Part shown: one piece after another, positions 1 through 10,639 of the stretch
Layout: each line of letters begins with the position of its first letter
How positions within the stretch are numbered: position 1 is the stretch's first letter
Assembly: GCA_028532985.1 (NCBI GenBank)
Contig: JANCIK010000001.1
Location: 4,836,001-4,900,000, forward strand
Direction: 5' to 3'
Length of the DNA stretch: 64,000 nucleotides
Source of the DNA: Stropharia rugosoannulata
Lineage: Eukaryota > Basidiomycota > Agaricomycetes > Agaricales > Strophariaceae
Translations under genes and position numbers: made by a program
Notes under the pieces: generated by a model
What the model was told of the DNA's origin: nothing
Seen by the model: only the letters and a program-made list of their open reading frames with translations
Databases searched by the model: none

Positions 1-1160
1 ATTTCAAAGTAGGCGGTATCGAATGCGGACGGGATTGGAACGACATCAGTGCATTGGGCACCAGCGCTTGAGCATGTATCATTCCATGCCGAGTTTGCGA
101 AGTTGCCGCAAACATCTATTTCCTGAAGATATGTACAACGGTAAGTCATAGGTGAGATTATCATAAAACAGACCACTCAACGAGGATCATGGTTTGGGGT
201 CCGAAGAATTTAGTAGTGTCGCAGGTTGAACTGGGGTAAAATGCAGTAGGCGTGCCCCATCCTGCTGGGTTCGGGTTTGCCGTAGACAGGTCGGACGGCA
301 CCGAAGGGCGTGGGAAGAACCAGATCTTGATGCCGTCGTCATTCCAGAGCACGGCGAATGCACCGCCACCGTTTGCCGCGAAGCCGGCGCCGTATGACTG
401 CGTGCTGTCGACGACCTTGCAACCTTCATCGAACAAGGTCTGGTTGAAACAATCAGGGTTGACAAGATTGCCCGTGAACTGGACGTCAGTTGAGGCCATG
501 CACCCTTGGGTTGTATGAAGGGAGTATGCATTCGTGGTTGCGAGGTTGACGTTCTCAACAATGTCGATTTCCCCGAACGTGGGCCAGTTGGCACCTCCAG
601 TCATCCAGAATGCGGGCCATACGCCACACTAGGTTGCAAGGGGACCAATGTTAGCTGGTTTCTTGGGTGTGATACGTGGAAGACGCACCCCAAACGGCAT
701 GTGCACTGCATCCATAATTACTAAGCTCCCGGGGGTTATTTGCGTCTTGCTGAGAAGCTGCACGCTGTTTCTGCCAAAAGTAGGGTTTCCAACTCCACTA
801 GTGACGTTGTCCACTTTCACAACGACGTTACCAGCCGAGTTGACACTGAGGAGGTTCGTGCTCTGCGCAAAGTTTTTATCCGTAAAGTTGACGTTGCCTA
901 ATCGTTGATGTCAGCCAGCTACGCTTCCTTTTGTCGCAGATGGGCGCACCTTGGTTCCCATTTCCGCCCCAGAAGTCGAATGCATCATTTCCGACTTTGT
1001 ATTCCCAGAGGTCGAAGCTTCACAGGGCGAGGGGTAAGTCAAGGGGGAAACAGCACAAACATGGAACGTACAATGCCTGACCGCTGTAGTTAGTCTGCAG
1101 AGACATCTGCTGGGCAGCAGCAGACCCGAGCAGGAGTGAAAGGATGGCGATGGGGATCAT
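1..1160 (-). CDS. GH16 endo-beta-glucanase, secreted (3' end off the window)
   Basis: Glycoside hydrolase family 16 enzymes of fungi cleave beta-1,3(1,4)-glucans in their own or foreign cell walls. The start codon (1158-1160) opens a typical signal peptide, [16 protein letters not shown], ending before QQ. At least four introns split the gene. Exons in other frames read [10 protein letters not shown], then a beta-rich stretch ending DAVHMPFG, then WPAFWMTGG. The active-site motif GEIDIVE lies at about 551-574, with the nucleophile Glu, the assisting Asp and the acid/base Glu all present. After a short intron near 60-160 the frame continues with a Cys-containing segment and FDTAYFE, as in GH16 C-termini; the stop lies beyond base 1. 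A TATA-like box sits 65-75 bases upstream of the start. I see no inactivating lesion. The exact substrate cannot be told. The family call is firm; exon 1-2 borders are approximate. Confidence 0.88.
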
Positions 1161-1224
1161 CGTCGAGGGTGTGTCGAGCGTTGGGTAGAGGGAAGATGTA
1201 ACCAGCAGCAGTAATGATCACCAA

Positions 1225-1235
1225 CTTTATATATA
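1225..1235 (-). promoter_or_regulatory. TATA-like box of the GH16 gene
   Basis: On the minus strand the sequence reads TATATATAAAG, 65-75 bases before the start codon of the GH16 gene, a usual distance for a fungal core promoter. Position and sequence are seen; function is inferred. Confidence 0.45.
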
Positions 1236-1274
1236 CACGGACAAATTTACATTCTATTTATAGACTGCCTGCCT

Positions 1275-2960
1275 TTGTGCTGCGGTTACATACTCAGCGC
1301 CAGCAGCTCTGATGGTTATGATGTAATGTTCCTATTGTTCCCAAATTGTTTCGTAGATAAGTACAGCCAAGTACGTCGCAGCAGTCCAGGTACTGCAACC
1401 TGTTTAACTTCATTCATGATCGCCTGCGGCGACCTTCACTCATTAATACATCGTGGATCGTACCTCTCCTCGTGTACGCGATGGGTATGATATCATCGAG
1501 TCAGCCGAACCCTAGATATAAGGTGATGAAAACGACGCGCATGTATGCGCTGCCGCTAATGAGGCCAGTTCTTCGCGCAAATATTTGAGAAGCGAGCAGT
1601 CTATCTGTTAAATGCAAAATCAGACTTGCCTTATCGAATGTAGCCGATAAATACAAGGTCGTGGCAGGTGTGTTCAAAGGGGGTTTGCGAACTGACCTAG
1701 GGTGTGTGAGTGGCTCTATAGTCGAACAGGTGTTAAATTTGCCACCTGGGCGAAGGGCGAGCAGAGCCTAGCTGCGTGTCGTCAGGCTAATCCTGGAATG
1801 GCTGTGATCTGGTCACATTTCTGCGATGGAAGAGGCGTACGTACTCTCTAAAGGGCATTCAAAAACACTTAGAAGAGACGGAGGGCGAGAAGGTCATCAT
1901 AGATTTCACTGAACAGTAGCGCCTGGGTATATGTTTATGGGAAGGTGAGCGTGAAAAGGTTATAAACAGAATCGGCGATGGATGCCCGTGTGTTGTTTAT
2001 AAGATACGGAGGTATTCGCCCTCGGCTGGGAGGCGGCAGGAAGCGCGGATAGTTTGATGCGGACCTGGATGAGGCGCAAACTTATTTAACTTGAAAATAT
2101 TATCCTGAGTGTCCATTTATTAATCACAGCGTAGTGAGGTCAACGTGTATGCACATTAACATGTAAACTAGAAAGGAACAGGCATTTTTATTTTATTCCC
2201 CAAATATTTAATATCTCCCTTTAAACCCCGGACACTTTTCCCAATCAAGCATTTCAAGCATAGTCCCGTCAATGGAGATGTAACGAAAACGACGGGCATC
2301 AATTCTACGATCCGAAATGTGCCTATGGAGCTTGAAGTGTCTTCGAATAGCCTTGAGAAAACGCCATGTCCAGCCCTAAACAAGTGGGATCTGTGTCGTA
2401 TACGAGTGAAAAAATGTAAGAAATCTGTGCCTTGTACTGCAATATTTTATCACATTTAATGCAATGCAGAGGTGTTGTTTGGGTGGCTATCAAGTTTCGG
2501 CCATGTACTGGGGTAGGAGCAGAATGGTGCCATCATTGTGCCATACAGAAGGCGGCGTGTCCTCCACATTCTTGGTTTATTCTTTGGATGAGCGAGGTTG
2601 GTGTAACGGAGCCTACACAAGTTGTCGGAAGAGCCGTGGCATTTTGATGAAGGAAACCTCAACATCTGTTGTCTGAGTATAAAAATCACAAAATCATTGA
2701 AATGCCTTCTGCTTAGCAGTTTACGTCCGTTTGTACTGGAATTTGCAATGTGATGCACGAAAGAGTCCAGAAATACCATATCAAAACTGTTTTGTCCTTG
2801 ATCAGTTGTTTATAACGTTAATGACCTATTATCAAAATCCTGTAACTTTGGAGGCATGAGGACGGTAGGACGCCAGTGATCGAGTGTACCAAGCACTGAA
2901 TCGACAATGTTTGCTGCTAGGAAGGGAGTGGATAGGTATTTCTGTATAACATACTGCATA
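1275..2960. other. Intergenic, no gene recognised
   Basis: Only short open frames without family resemblance occur here. A minus-strand stretch near 2820-2930 reads LAANIVDSVLGTLDHW followed by a further twenty codons to a stop. It could be a relic exon of the NACHT-type gene next door, but nothing else supports that. Confidence 0.4.
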
Positions 2961-2970
2961 ATTGGGACTA

Positions 2971-3897
2971 TCAATTCCCACAATATGAAAAGACATGATC
3001 ATTATATTTGTACCACATAGCGCCAAGATCAAGAACCTGATAACAGCCTAGAACATTGCGTGTGAGTTCAGCATCTCCAATGCGCCTCGACATTATTATC
3101 AGATGACACGCTATCTTTGGGAAGGCAGAGGAATGCAGTACCTGAGGATCCGAGTTTAAGGCTTTGACTATTTTTGTGGAATTATCCACCTCTTGGCTGT
3201 ATGTACTGCCCAAGAAAAAAATCCCGCTACGGGTTTCATCGGCAAGAAAATCTTGAAATGAAGCATGAGCAACAGAAATGGTATTTGGGGTCACACTGAC
3301 TATTGAAGAAATTAGAGCTAACGCAATGTGTATGTCGTCTTCTGGCCTGCAAAGTACAATAGCAATGAAACGGGGCATGCGGCCTTCCTTCCATTCGTCG
3401 TAACGGCTGAAAATCAAGTCGACTAGTTTTAACATAGACTTCACGAAATCAAGCTCTTCACTTCCGACAGTTGACATTATATGCATATAAATTGTATCGA
3501 GCTCAGCAAATGGCAGGTTTTTGGAGACAGGGCGTAGTCCCATAACGATATCCAGTTGACGGTGGGGAAGGGAAGTGGGGCTGGAGATGTACTTGATAAC
3601 AACGGATGTAAAAATGAACTGCCCCGAAGATTTGCGCACGAGTCTGTCAATGGCTTTGCGCTCAGGCCAATTTGGTGGAATAAGATGAGCAAACGGGTGC
3701 GTAGCCGCAATAGCAGAGAACGAGTCCTCAAAAAATATGCAGATATCTGCGTCAGGCCTGAAGGTTTTGTTAAGTAAAAGTGAGTTCCACACTCCAGACA
3801 CAGGTGCGACATTGAAAGTTCCCGTTATATCCATCTCATTCTGGCTTGAAATGAGGAATCTGAGAGGAATGCGGTGCTTTCGAATAGTTTGCGCCAT
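2971..3897 (-). pseudogene. NACHT-type NTPase, C-terminal half of the NTPase domain plus following helices (truncated)
   Basis: Basidiomycetes carry many NACHT (STAND) NTPases thought to act in non-self recognition. This frame starts IRKHRIPLRFLISSQNE, the segment after Walker B in that family. Then come WPERKAIDRLVRKSSGQFIF (the winged-helix sensor region), a GLRPVSKNLPFAELDTIYMHI-like helix and VAHASFQDFLADETRSG. All three are characteristic. A splice acceptor (TTCAG) precedes the frame at about 3900, so more exons are expected at higher coordinates. I find neither a Walker A nor a Walker B motif upstream through 4500, and no repeat domain downstream. The copy therefore looks 5'-truncated and probably dead. 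The family call rests on recognised sequence pattern; loss of function is inferred from the missing P-loop. Confidence 0.7.
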
Positions 3898-4197
3898 AGC
3901 CTGAACGAAAACGCGGCATATTTAAAAGTCATGATACTCTTACCGTCGCTGAGGGTATGTTTAAGGTCTACGATGGAAGTAGAGGGAAGTGTGAGAGTGA
4001 ATCACATTCCTGTGCATATATCCTCTAAAGCTGCAACTTATCGTGAGAGAATATGTCTGCTTATGGGTGCGATGTTCATAGCAATGTATGTATATTTAGG
4101 ACATACTACTTCGCTTGCGCCTGCATAATCGCGATGTCGTAAAGACTGTATAGATCGATACTCACACTGGTCATACGCATCGTAAATGCTTTTGTAA

Positions 4198-4362
4198 TAT
4201 TGGTTGTTCATAGTATATAACGAGCGTTTCAAAGCGGATTGGGTGGAAATTTTGGCCGAAGCAACGGCGCGTGCAAAACTGCACAGAGAAGGAGTCGGTA
4301 CAGGTGACGGCGCTGATGCCCCCGGTGACCAGCACGACCCGCGGATGGTTATTGAGCTGTAA
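4198..4362 (+). other. Possible last-exon remnant of an unknown protein
   Basis: An open frame without its own start reads NERFKADWVEILAEATARAK and ends in MVIEL-stop. It has an amphipathic, coding-like composition and better GC at third positions than its AT-rich surroundings. No upstream exon could be joined to it and I recognise no family. It may be a gene fragment left by rearrangement. Confidence 0.22.
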
Positions 4363-4399
4363 TGCGAACACCATGGGTTAAATTTTTGTTATAAATATG

Positions 4400-5212
4400 T
4401 CAATCATAGTTTATTATAATTTTATATATATTTATTAAACATTAGAATTTATAAAACGAGCGTCCCAGTTGTTGGCGCCTTGGCCAAGTAGTTTGTGACT
4501 TGGGGGAGTATGGAGCGTTGTACTTGTAGTTTGCCTGGGAGCACTTGGAGGCAGTTTGGGAGTAGTTTCGGCCGTGACGCGTTTGTTTGGCCGATGCGTG
4601 GCACTTGCCGCAATTGGTTTGTTGGGATCACTTGGGGTGCCGGCCCGAGTTCATCCAAGCGCCCCCAAGTCGCGTGTGATCTTCCTGATGCTACACGAAG
4701 GCAAAGAATTTCCAAATGTTCAAAATACACATTGCGAGGCTGCGTCTCAATCTCACACTAGACAGATTTTGGTAAGGCCGTCTAATCAGGATGTTGTATC
4801 GTGAATCCCTCATCAGACAAGCGCCACTGGATTTTTTGCGTGCATGAGCGTGATGACTTTTATCAAGTACCAGTTTGCTAGCTAATTTTTCTTCTTCTTT
4901 CCGCGGTGCATTAAACCCTATGACAAGCGTCCCCAGTCCAGAAACAAAGTGTTGGAAGAATGATTACGGCAAATGTTCATATATGGTCCCCTCGGGAATA
5001 TGCTGTACGAAAGCCCCGTGCATAGACGAAACGGTCTATAGACAGCATATTGAATTTGCAACACTGTAGAGACTATGTCAATGACCGCAATACAAATCGA
5101 CTTGTTCAGGTATGCTCACCGTTTGTCTTGAGCGAGGGGTCTACACGGTGCTCAAGAACAGCATATTCCAAAGGGATCCAGTGTATGCGTAATGTCGTAA
5201 ACATCTTCGGTA
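4400..5212. other. Intergenic, no gene recognised
   Basis: The left end (4380-4450) is strongly AT-rich, followed by mixed-composition DNA. No frame resembles a known protein. Confidence 0.4.
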
Positions 5213-5712
5213 CAGTGTGTGGACTGGAGGTGGACTACGTGGAGGGATTTCTGGGATCTCCCGGTACCGGTACGCCAATTCATGCGCATTCTGATTATGC
5301 AAAAGGGTGTCTTCTACTCGAGGCAATCCGTATTGCCTGGTATCCTCAACTATGTGTTGCTGGATGTTCTCTGCGCGCGCCCAGACTCGCGACTCGCGAG
5401 TCTGTAATCGATTATCTTCTGGTTTCAGTGCCTTCACCGGCGGTGTATGTCAAGGTCTTCTGAGGTCGTCGTTGTGTAGACTGGCGGTGGACTACGTGGA
5501 CGAATTTCTGGGATCTTCAGTGCGCCAATTTCATGCGCATTCTCGTTATTCGAAGGGGCGTACCTTCTATTCGAGGCAATCAGTATTGCCTGGTATCTAC
5601 GGCGCGACTCAGACTCGCGCGAGTCTGTAATCGAATCGATTGTCTTCTGGGTTCAGCGCCTTCGCTAGCGGCGTCTGATATCTTCCAATGTCTTCTGAGG
5701 TCTTCTGGTAGA
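5213..5712. repeat. Imperfect two-unit tandem duplication, about 250 bp per unit
   Basis: Unit 1 (about 5213-5470) and unit 2 (about 5471-5712) share the same ordered blocks: GTGGACTACGTGGA, TTTCTGGGATCT, CGCCAATT, CATGCGCATTCT, CGAGGCAATC, TATTGCCTGGTAT, AGACTCGCG, GAGTCTGTAATCGA and TGTCTTCTGAGGTC. Small indels separate them. The frames differ between units, so this looks non-coding. Confidence 0.75.
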
Positions 5713-8460
5713 CCTCCGCGCGAGAACGATGCACAGTTTCGCGGAGACAGGTTCAAGTCCTTCAAGGTCGTGTGTGCATGAATCCACCCCCCTGGTGATT
5801 GGGCTCCTTATATATGTGGAAGGCTCTTTATTTACCCGCCACGGTTCTGTACATGGCACATGCTACGTCCATGAGGCCTTCCTTCTAATAATGAATTTCA
5901 TTTCACCACCTAAGAGAAGTACCTGTGCCTCCACATGTCTGTCCTTCCACTGCCAGTGTGGGAAGAGTTTCTCGCATTTCTGGGAACCGCTCAATGTCGT
6001 GTACCCCAAGAACAAATTTCAGCATATGTTATTAGACGAAATATTTGCCCAGCAATGAACGTGTTAGATAAGAGCTATATCCGGCATTGGAAGCCATTGG
6101 GTTCCAGCCCCCTGGTTAAAGATTTCCGTGAATGTTCAGCACAGTAACATTTGAGGTAGGCATGCATGCGAGCCTCGTACAAGGCAGAGATATGCCTACG
6201 CCAGTACTCCGGGGTCACTACGAGGACTTCGGTGGCTCGAGAAAGTAAGAATTAGCCCCCTGAATTGTGTCAGAGGATGGTTCGTGACAATATTGAATGG
6301 GACGCCTGGGGAGTAATTGGGATTTGTAAACGGTAAAACAAATTCTCAAGGAAAAGAAGCCCAGAACGTTTCAAAATGTGAGAAGGTCAGCTGGGCGGCA
6401 GGTGGCGGAGCCACGTACCATACCCGCATACTACTCTGTCTCAAAAAGTAGCGCCTTGTGGGGGAGTTTCTAGAAATATCCTGGCCTTCGATGCATTCGT
6501 CTTCCTCGTCCGAAGCGCGCTTTTTTCCGGCCGAGAGCTGGGGGAGGGTGAACATTCCGGGTGGACAAGATTTATCATGGACGGGGGCAGGCAAAGGAGG
6601 AAATGGCGCGTCCAAACTCGACCTCAGCCCACTTTTTGTCTCAGAGATCGTCATTTTACTCTTTACTCCCCCACGCGCCCCCGCGGAAGCTACGTCATGA
6701 ATGGCCGCAGACCCACAAAACGGGATAGTGGTCGAGTAGCAGACACCGTAGTGGCCTCCTGCCATTAACGGATGCTGGCTAAGCAAGGGTGCAGCGAGCG
6801 GGTTAGCGGGCACTTGTGTTGTGCTTGAGTGCGAGGAAGGGTGGAAACTGCGGGGCACGGCACAAGAGAACGAGGGAATGCTGAAAGGTGGGGTAGGCGA
6901 GAGACGTCCCATTGTCAAAGGCAGGGACTGATGGACGAGAGAAGACACGGAAGACAGTGATTCGGGAATAGGATGGGATCGAGACAATTATAGGGACCTT
7001 GCGCGAGAAGAGTGAGAGCCCCATGGTAGATGTATAACGTGCGAGCGATGACGCTACATATGCAAGCACAGCGGCATAGGAGTGAGGTAGATACATGCAT
7101 GGGGAGCTGGTGAGATCACATTTTGTATAAGGGGGACAAAGTTGAAGAAAGTTATGGGAGACAAAAAAGAAGATGATGAAAAGCGCGGCATGCCAAGAGA
7201 AGGGAGGCGGCATACTCGCCCAGCGGACGGTGTTAACGCGACAGTTCACGCAAGGGCGCGTACTCTGGGATTCAAATATTCATAGATATATAGAGCTCTG
7301 GAGAAACTGATGATGTGAGGGAGTACGGTTACCGCCATGGTGGAATATGCTCGCAGTGCGCAGTGAGCGTTTGACTGCCGGGGAGAATATAACGAGCGGC
7401 AAGAGAGAAACATGGCTGGAATAAGCGGGGCATCAATTGGTAAACCAGGCGAGCTTGTTGGTTAAGGTTAGGCAGGACATACGTGACGCAAGACGTACAG
7501 CAAGAAGAACAGGGGGTACGAAGAACAATGGCAACGTCCCGAATATGCCCGGATTACTAAACGTTACGCGCACGGGCCTATGAGCGAGCTCTCTCGAACA
7601 ATGAGCAACGACAAGTCGCGAGAGCGGGATAGACGTTTGTATGAGCGCTCGTTCCCCTAAGATTTTATCGAAATGCCCAATCGGCCCCAGAAGACCTGTT
7701 GTCTGAGTTGCATCATGTAAGGAACAGAAGCATTGAGAGAAGCTTTCGGCACCTTGAGTTACGCACATAGAGAGAGTGCGCTCCCGTTTCGAACCTAATG
7801 ATATACGCAAGAGTTGCTGTGCTCTCTTACCTCAGTCAACAAAGATCCCTGGCCCCGCCCCTCATTCCCGCAGAGCAACAGCCGAGAGACTGAGCAGACC
7901 GTGTCGTAGAGGACCGTATGGAGGAAGTGGAGAGACGTGTGTGTTGTAGGCACAGGCAAGGTTCGTGATGGCCACAAAGTTAAAGATAAAAATTAGGTTC
8001 AAGAATAGTAGCTGTTAGCCAAGTCAAGGCGTGGGAAATACAATTGCACCCGACGCAAGCCGGCCCCCAGCCGAGCACCATATGCTCCATCACCGACTCA
8101 AACCGAGTCCGATTCAACATTGGCTACACAACGCTACAGCAAATAGAGTAGTGTATGTAGTAACGTACATTACAAATTATTAAACCTGAACTTGTCTGCA
8201 ACGTTTACCCTGCGTAGCGTAGCGTGGCGGACCAGACCCTGCCTACAATCACCTGCCCGTGCGTAGTATACATCATGGTCAGTACGTTTGATCTCTCGCA
8301 GTTCTGTAAGAATCTGAAATAAATAAGTATTCAAGTATGTAGTACCCCTGAACCACTGTTCTGTTTAAGCGGCCTGTCAGAAACTTTGGACATGACACTG
8401 AGATCCTTTATCAAAAGTAACCGCGTTAGTACAAGTCAGTCCATTCAACACGAACTGTAG
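5713..8460. repeat. Purine-skewed non-coding DNA, probable old copy of a dispersed GC-rich repeat
   Basis: From about 6340 to 8030 the plus strand is rich in GAGAG, GGGA and AAGAG tracts. The long minus-strand frames there are low-complexity Ser/Pro/Leu strings without family resemblance. The texture and a shared TTCAAGAATAG block near 8000 resemble 17790-18760 and 28781-30750. The relation is inferred from texture and short blocks only. Confidence 0.35.
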
Positions 8461-8477
8461 CGAAGCACCTTGACAGG

Positions 8478-9512
8478 TCACTGAAGAGTCAATTCAATTT
8501 TCAATGCATCACGGATACATTCTACAGCCATAGCTTCCGTATTCTTCGGGTATGATGCCTGGTCCTGGCAGGTATGTATATACTGGCAATCGTTGCACGT
8601 CAACTTGGTCCACATATTTAATGAGCCGGGGAATGCTTGTGGATTGGCGTATCGTTCCACAGAATACTTCCGATTAAGTGGCCAATCCGATCTAATCATC
8701 TCTCGGATGCGGAAAATGTGCGCCACAGTTAAAGTATTCAGTCCCTTTTCAAGAAGGTCTTCAATGGTGGGGATCCCTTCTCCGAGTATGGTCCCTAGGT
8801 ACCCGTCAACGAGCCAAGAGTGCACGTCGTATCTTTCGCCTAGAACTATCTTTTCGCAGGCAGTGCGACTAGTCAGCAATGATGTCAGTTGCGCGACTGC
8901 GCTTTGCCGAATCTACAAATAATGTAATGCCCGTACGGTCATTTCATGTTCGAAGTGTACATCTCATTATCGCACCTTCTGGAGTCCCCACATATCAGCC
9001 AATGCAGTACACCCACCCATTCATCGTACGTCAATGGGGTAAAATGACCAGTGCTGTGAAGGACTTCGAATATTAGTGGAAAGTTAAAAGCGTCTACAGG
9101 TAAGGACTTATGCCACTCATACAATGGATACATGACCCGCAAAAGTGCGCGGAAGTGCTCCAGAGAGATTCCTTCTAGAACAATGGGCTTAGCAGCGCTC
9201 CCGCCTTCGACGAACACCTTGCCGAGGCTGTCTGCTGGAAGAGGAAGACAGTACATGTCGGAAAAGGCGGATCCATCTTCTATGAATCCATGCTTTGGTA
9301 CACAGAACATTGTGTCTTCCACCTTTTAGAAAATCGCGCATAGTAAGAAAATGGGCAGCCAAATCAGGAGATACTGTCACCACCTCAATCGAAATGAGCT
9401 CAAAGCAAAACGATTCGTCCCACGATTTCTTCACAAAATGTCTGCTGTTGGTTTTCTCGTGTGTATCAGAGTTAGTGGAAGCTCTAGAAGGCGTGTCTAT
9501 CGGTTTGCTCAT
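8478..9512 (-). pseudogene. BTB/POZ domain protein with a one-base frameshift
   Basis: BTB/POZ domains mediate protein-protein contacts; this fungal subfamily is large and mostly uncharacterised. The start reads MSKPIDTPSRAS. After a ~50-bp intron (about 9328-9379) the domain runs VEDTMFCVPKHGFIEDGSAF, then SDMYCLPLPAD, then PIVLEGISLEHFRALLRVMY. A second intron (GTATGAGT...CACAG) gives YPF-TGHFTPLTYDEWVGVL. The next family block, ALADMWGLQK, is present but in another frame, so one base appears to be missing near 9003-9010. A third intron (GTGCGATAAT...TTTGTAG) then leads in phase to IRQSAVAQLTSLLTSRTACE, KIVLGERYDVHSWLVDGY and the C-terminus ending IELTLQ. Apart from that base the gene is complete, so a sequencing error is an alternative to a real pseudogene. 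Confidence 0.8.
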
Positions 9513-9589
9513 TTCGAGGTTTGGGAGTGATGGAGGGTGAAATCAACTTTGTTTCAGCGCCTATCAGTAATTATCGATTGGCCCTGTGC

Positions 9590-9598
9590 TATTTATAG
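9590..9598 (-). promoter_or_regulatory. TATA-like box of the BTB/POZ gene
   Basis: The minus strand reads CTATAAATAG about 80 bases before the BTB start codon. The sequence is seen; the role is inferred. Confidence 0.4.
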
Positions 9599-9970
9599 TT
9601 TGCTTTCACAAAATCGTAGCGATGGCTCATTTTATGGGAAAGACAATCAGCCAGATTTTTCATGAGACATTGAAGCTTGTACAATAACTGTACATAAGTT
9701 CCTGGATCTGGGATCACAGCAGGTATGAAAATTGCAAACTGGAAATCGGTACTATTGTGCAGTTTAATTCCTGCTAGAATCTAACCACGGCTGGTTTCGC
9801 TTCGTCTTGGAACACTGTTGTACGCCATAAAACGTCTGCTATACAGTAATATACATTTGAGCTATCTATCAAAGTGACCTTTCTTGTGTTATAGCTCGGG
9901 ATTAACTCCCCACTAAGCCTACTGGTATACACCCAAGGGCAATAAGTCCATTCTGCATCATCATGTGAAG

Positions 9971-10508
9971 TTAGTCTCTGAGTGATACCTGACAATAATG
10001 CAAAATAAGGCTCACGAAGCTGTTATTGGTGCAGCAGACCAGCTGAGACGGGCTGGGAAAGTAGTGCCGTGTAAGCGACGTCTTTCCTTCTCCGATGCAG
10101 CAGGTGAATGAGCTTACCATGCATTACTGGCAGCTCCAACCACAGAAACCGGGCTACAGTTGACTACATGACGTTGTTAGCCATAAAAACGGGTATATAT
10201 GGAGGGTATCATTAGACGCACGTCCTGCAAGGCCAGGCCCGTCGGTAGGGAGGTTTATGCCTAGGAGTCCGGTTAGAAGGCTTAGTGACGGGTCGCTATA
10301 CTGTACAGACAAAAGTCAGTCATTACACTCCAAGGTCAGGATTAACTTAAAGTAGTAAGGAGCTAAGACGTACCGACACGGTGCTGTTACAACAGAGTAA
10401 GGTACATCCGATAGGGTCGAGGTATTGACGCCTATCCACGGCAGATGCAAATGTATAGGTAGCAGTGGCAGCAAGAGTGCAGGCGATCAGTAAACCGTTG
10501 CAACGCAT
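9971..10508 (-). CDS. Class I hydrophobin
   Basis: Hydrophobins are small secreted amphipathic proteins that self-assemble at hydrophobic/water interfaces and coat aerial hyphae and spores. Four exons join in phase: 10508-10374, 10300-10222, 10163-10118 and 10052-9971. A signal peptide starts MRCNGLLIACTLAATATYTF. All eight cysteines of the family follow: GCTLLCC, LNCSPVSVVG, NACPSQLVCCTNNSF and HYC. Between C3 and C4 is YSDPSLSLLTGLLGIN, and C5-X5-CC is exact. Odd points are a C1-to-CC gap of only three residues (family usually five or more) and a C-terminus (CQVSLRD) lacking the usual GCTPI-like ending. About 110 residues is normal. Introns at these places are typical of basidiomycete hydrophobins. 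The gene was missed by simple frame scanning because no exon exceeds 140 bases. Confidence 0.88.
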
Positions 10509-10639
10509 GATACCAGAGAGGACGTTTAGATGCTTGTTCGTGGGGGTTTCGTTATTTATCTCATTTGTTTTAAACAGGATGTACCTGTAGTACATCCACA
10601 TCTTCTCCGCTCGCCCCACATCATGCTCCATTTCCGTTT

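Noticed and set aside
4171..4374. Minus-strand frame with HPRVVLVTGG resembling a Rossmann-fold dehydrogenase start
   Set aside because: The resemblance ends after ten residues; the glycine pattern and following helix are absent, and the plus strand gives a better coding frame.
5740..5770. GGTTCAAGTCC as a tRNA T-arm
   Set aside because: No acceptor, D or anticodon stems could be drawn around it; I found no tRNA or rRNA gene anywhere in the window.
6346..7249. Long minus-strand frames of 213 and 148 residues
   Set aside because: Low-complexity Ser/Pro/Leu composition arising from a purine-rich opposite strand; no family resemblance, signal or splice sites.
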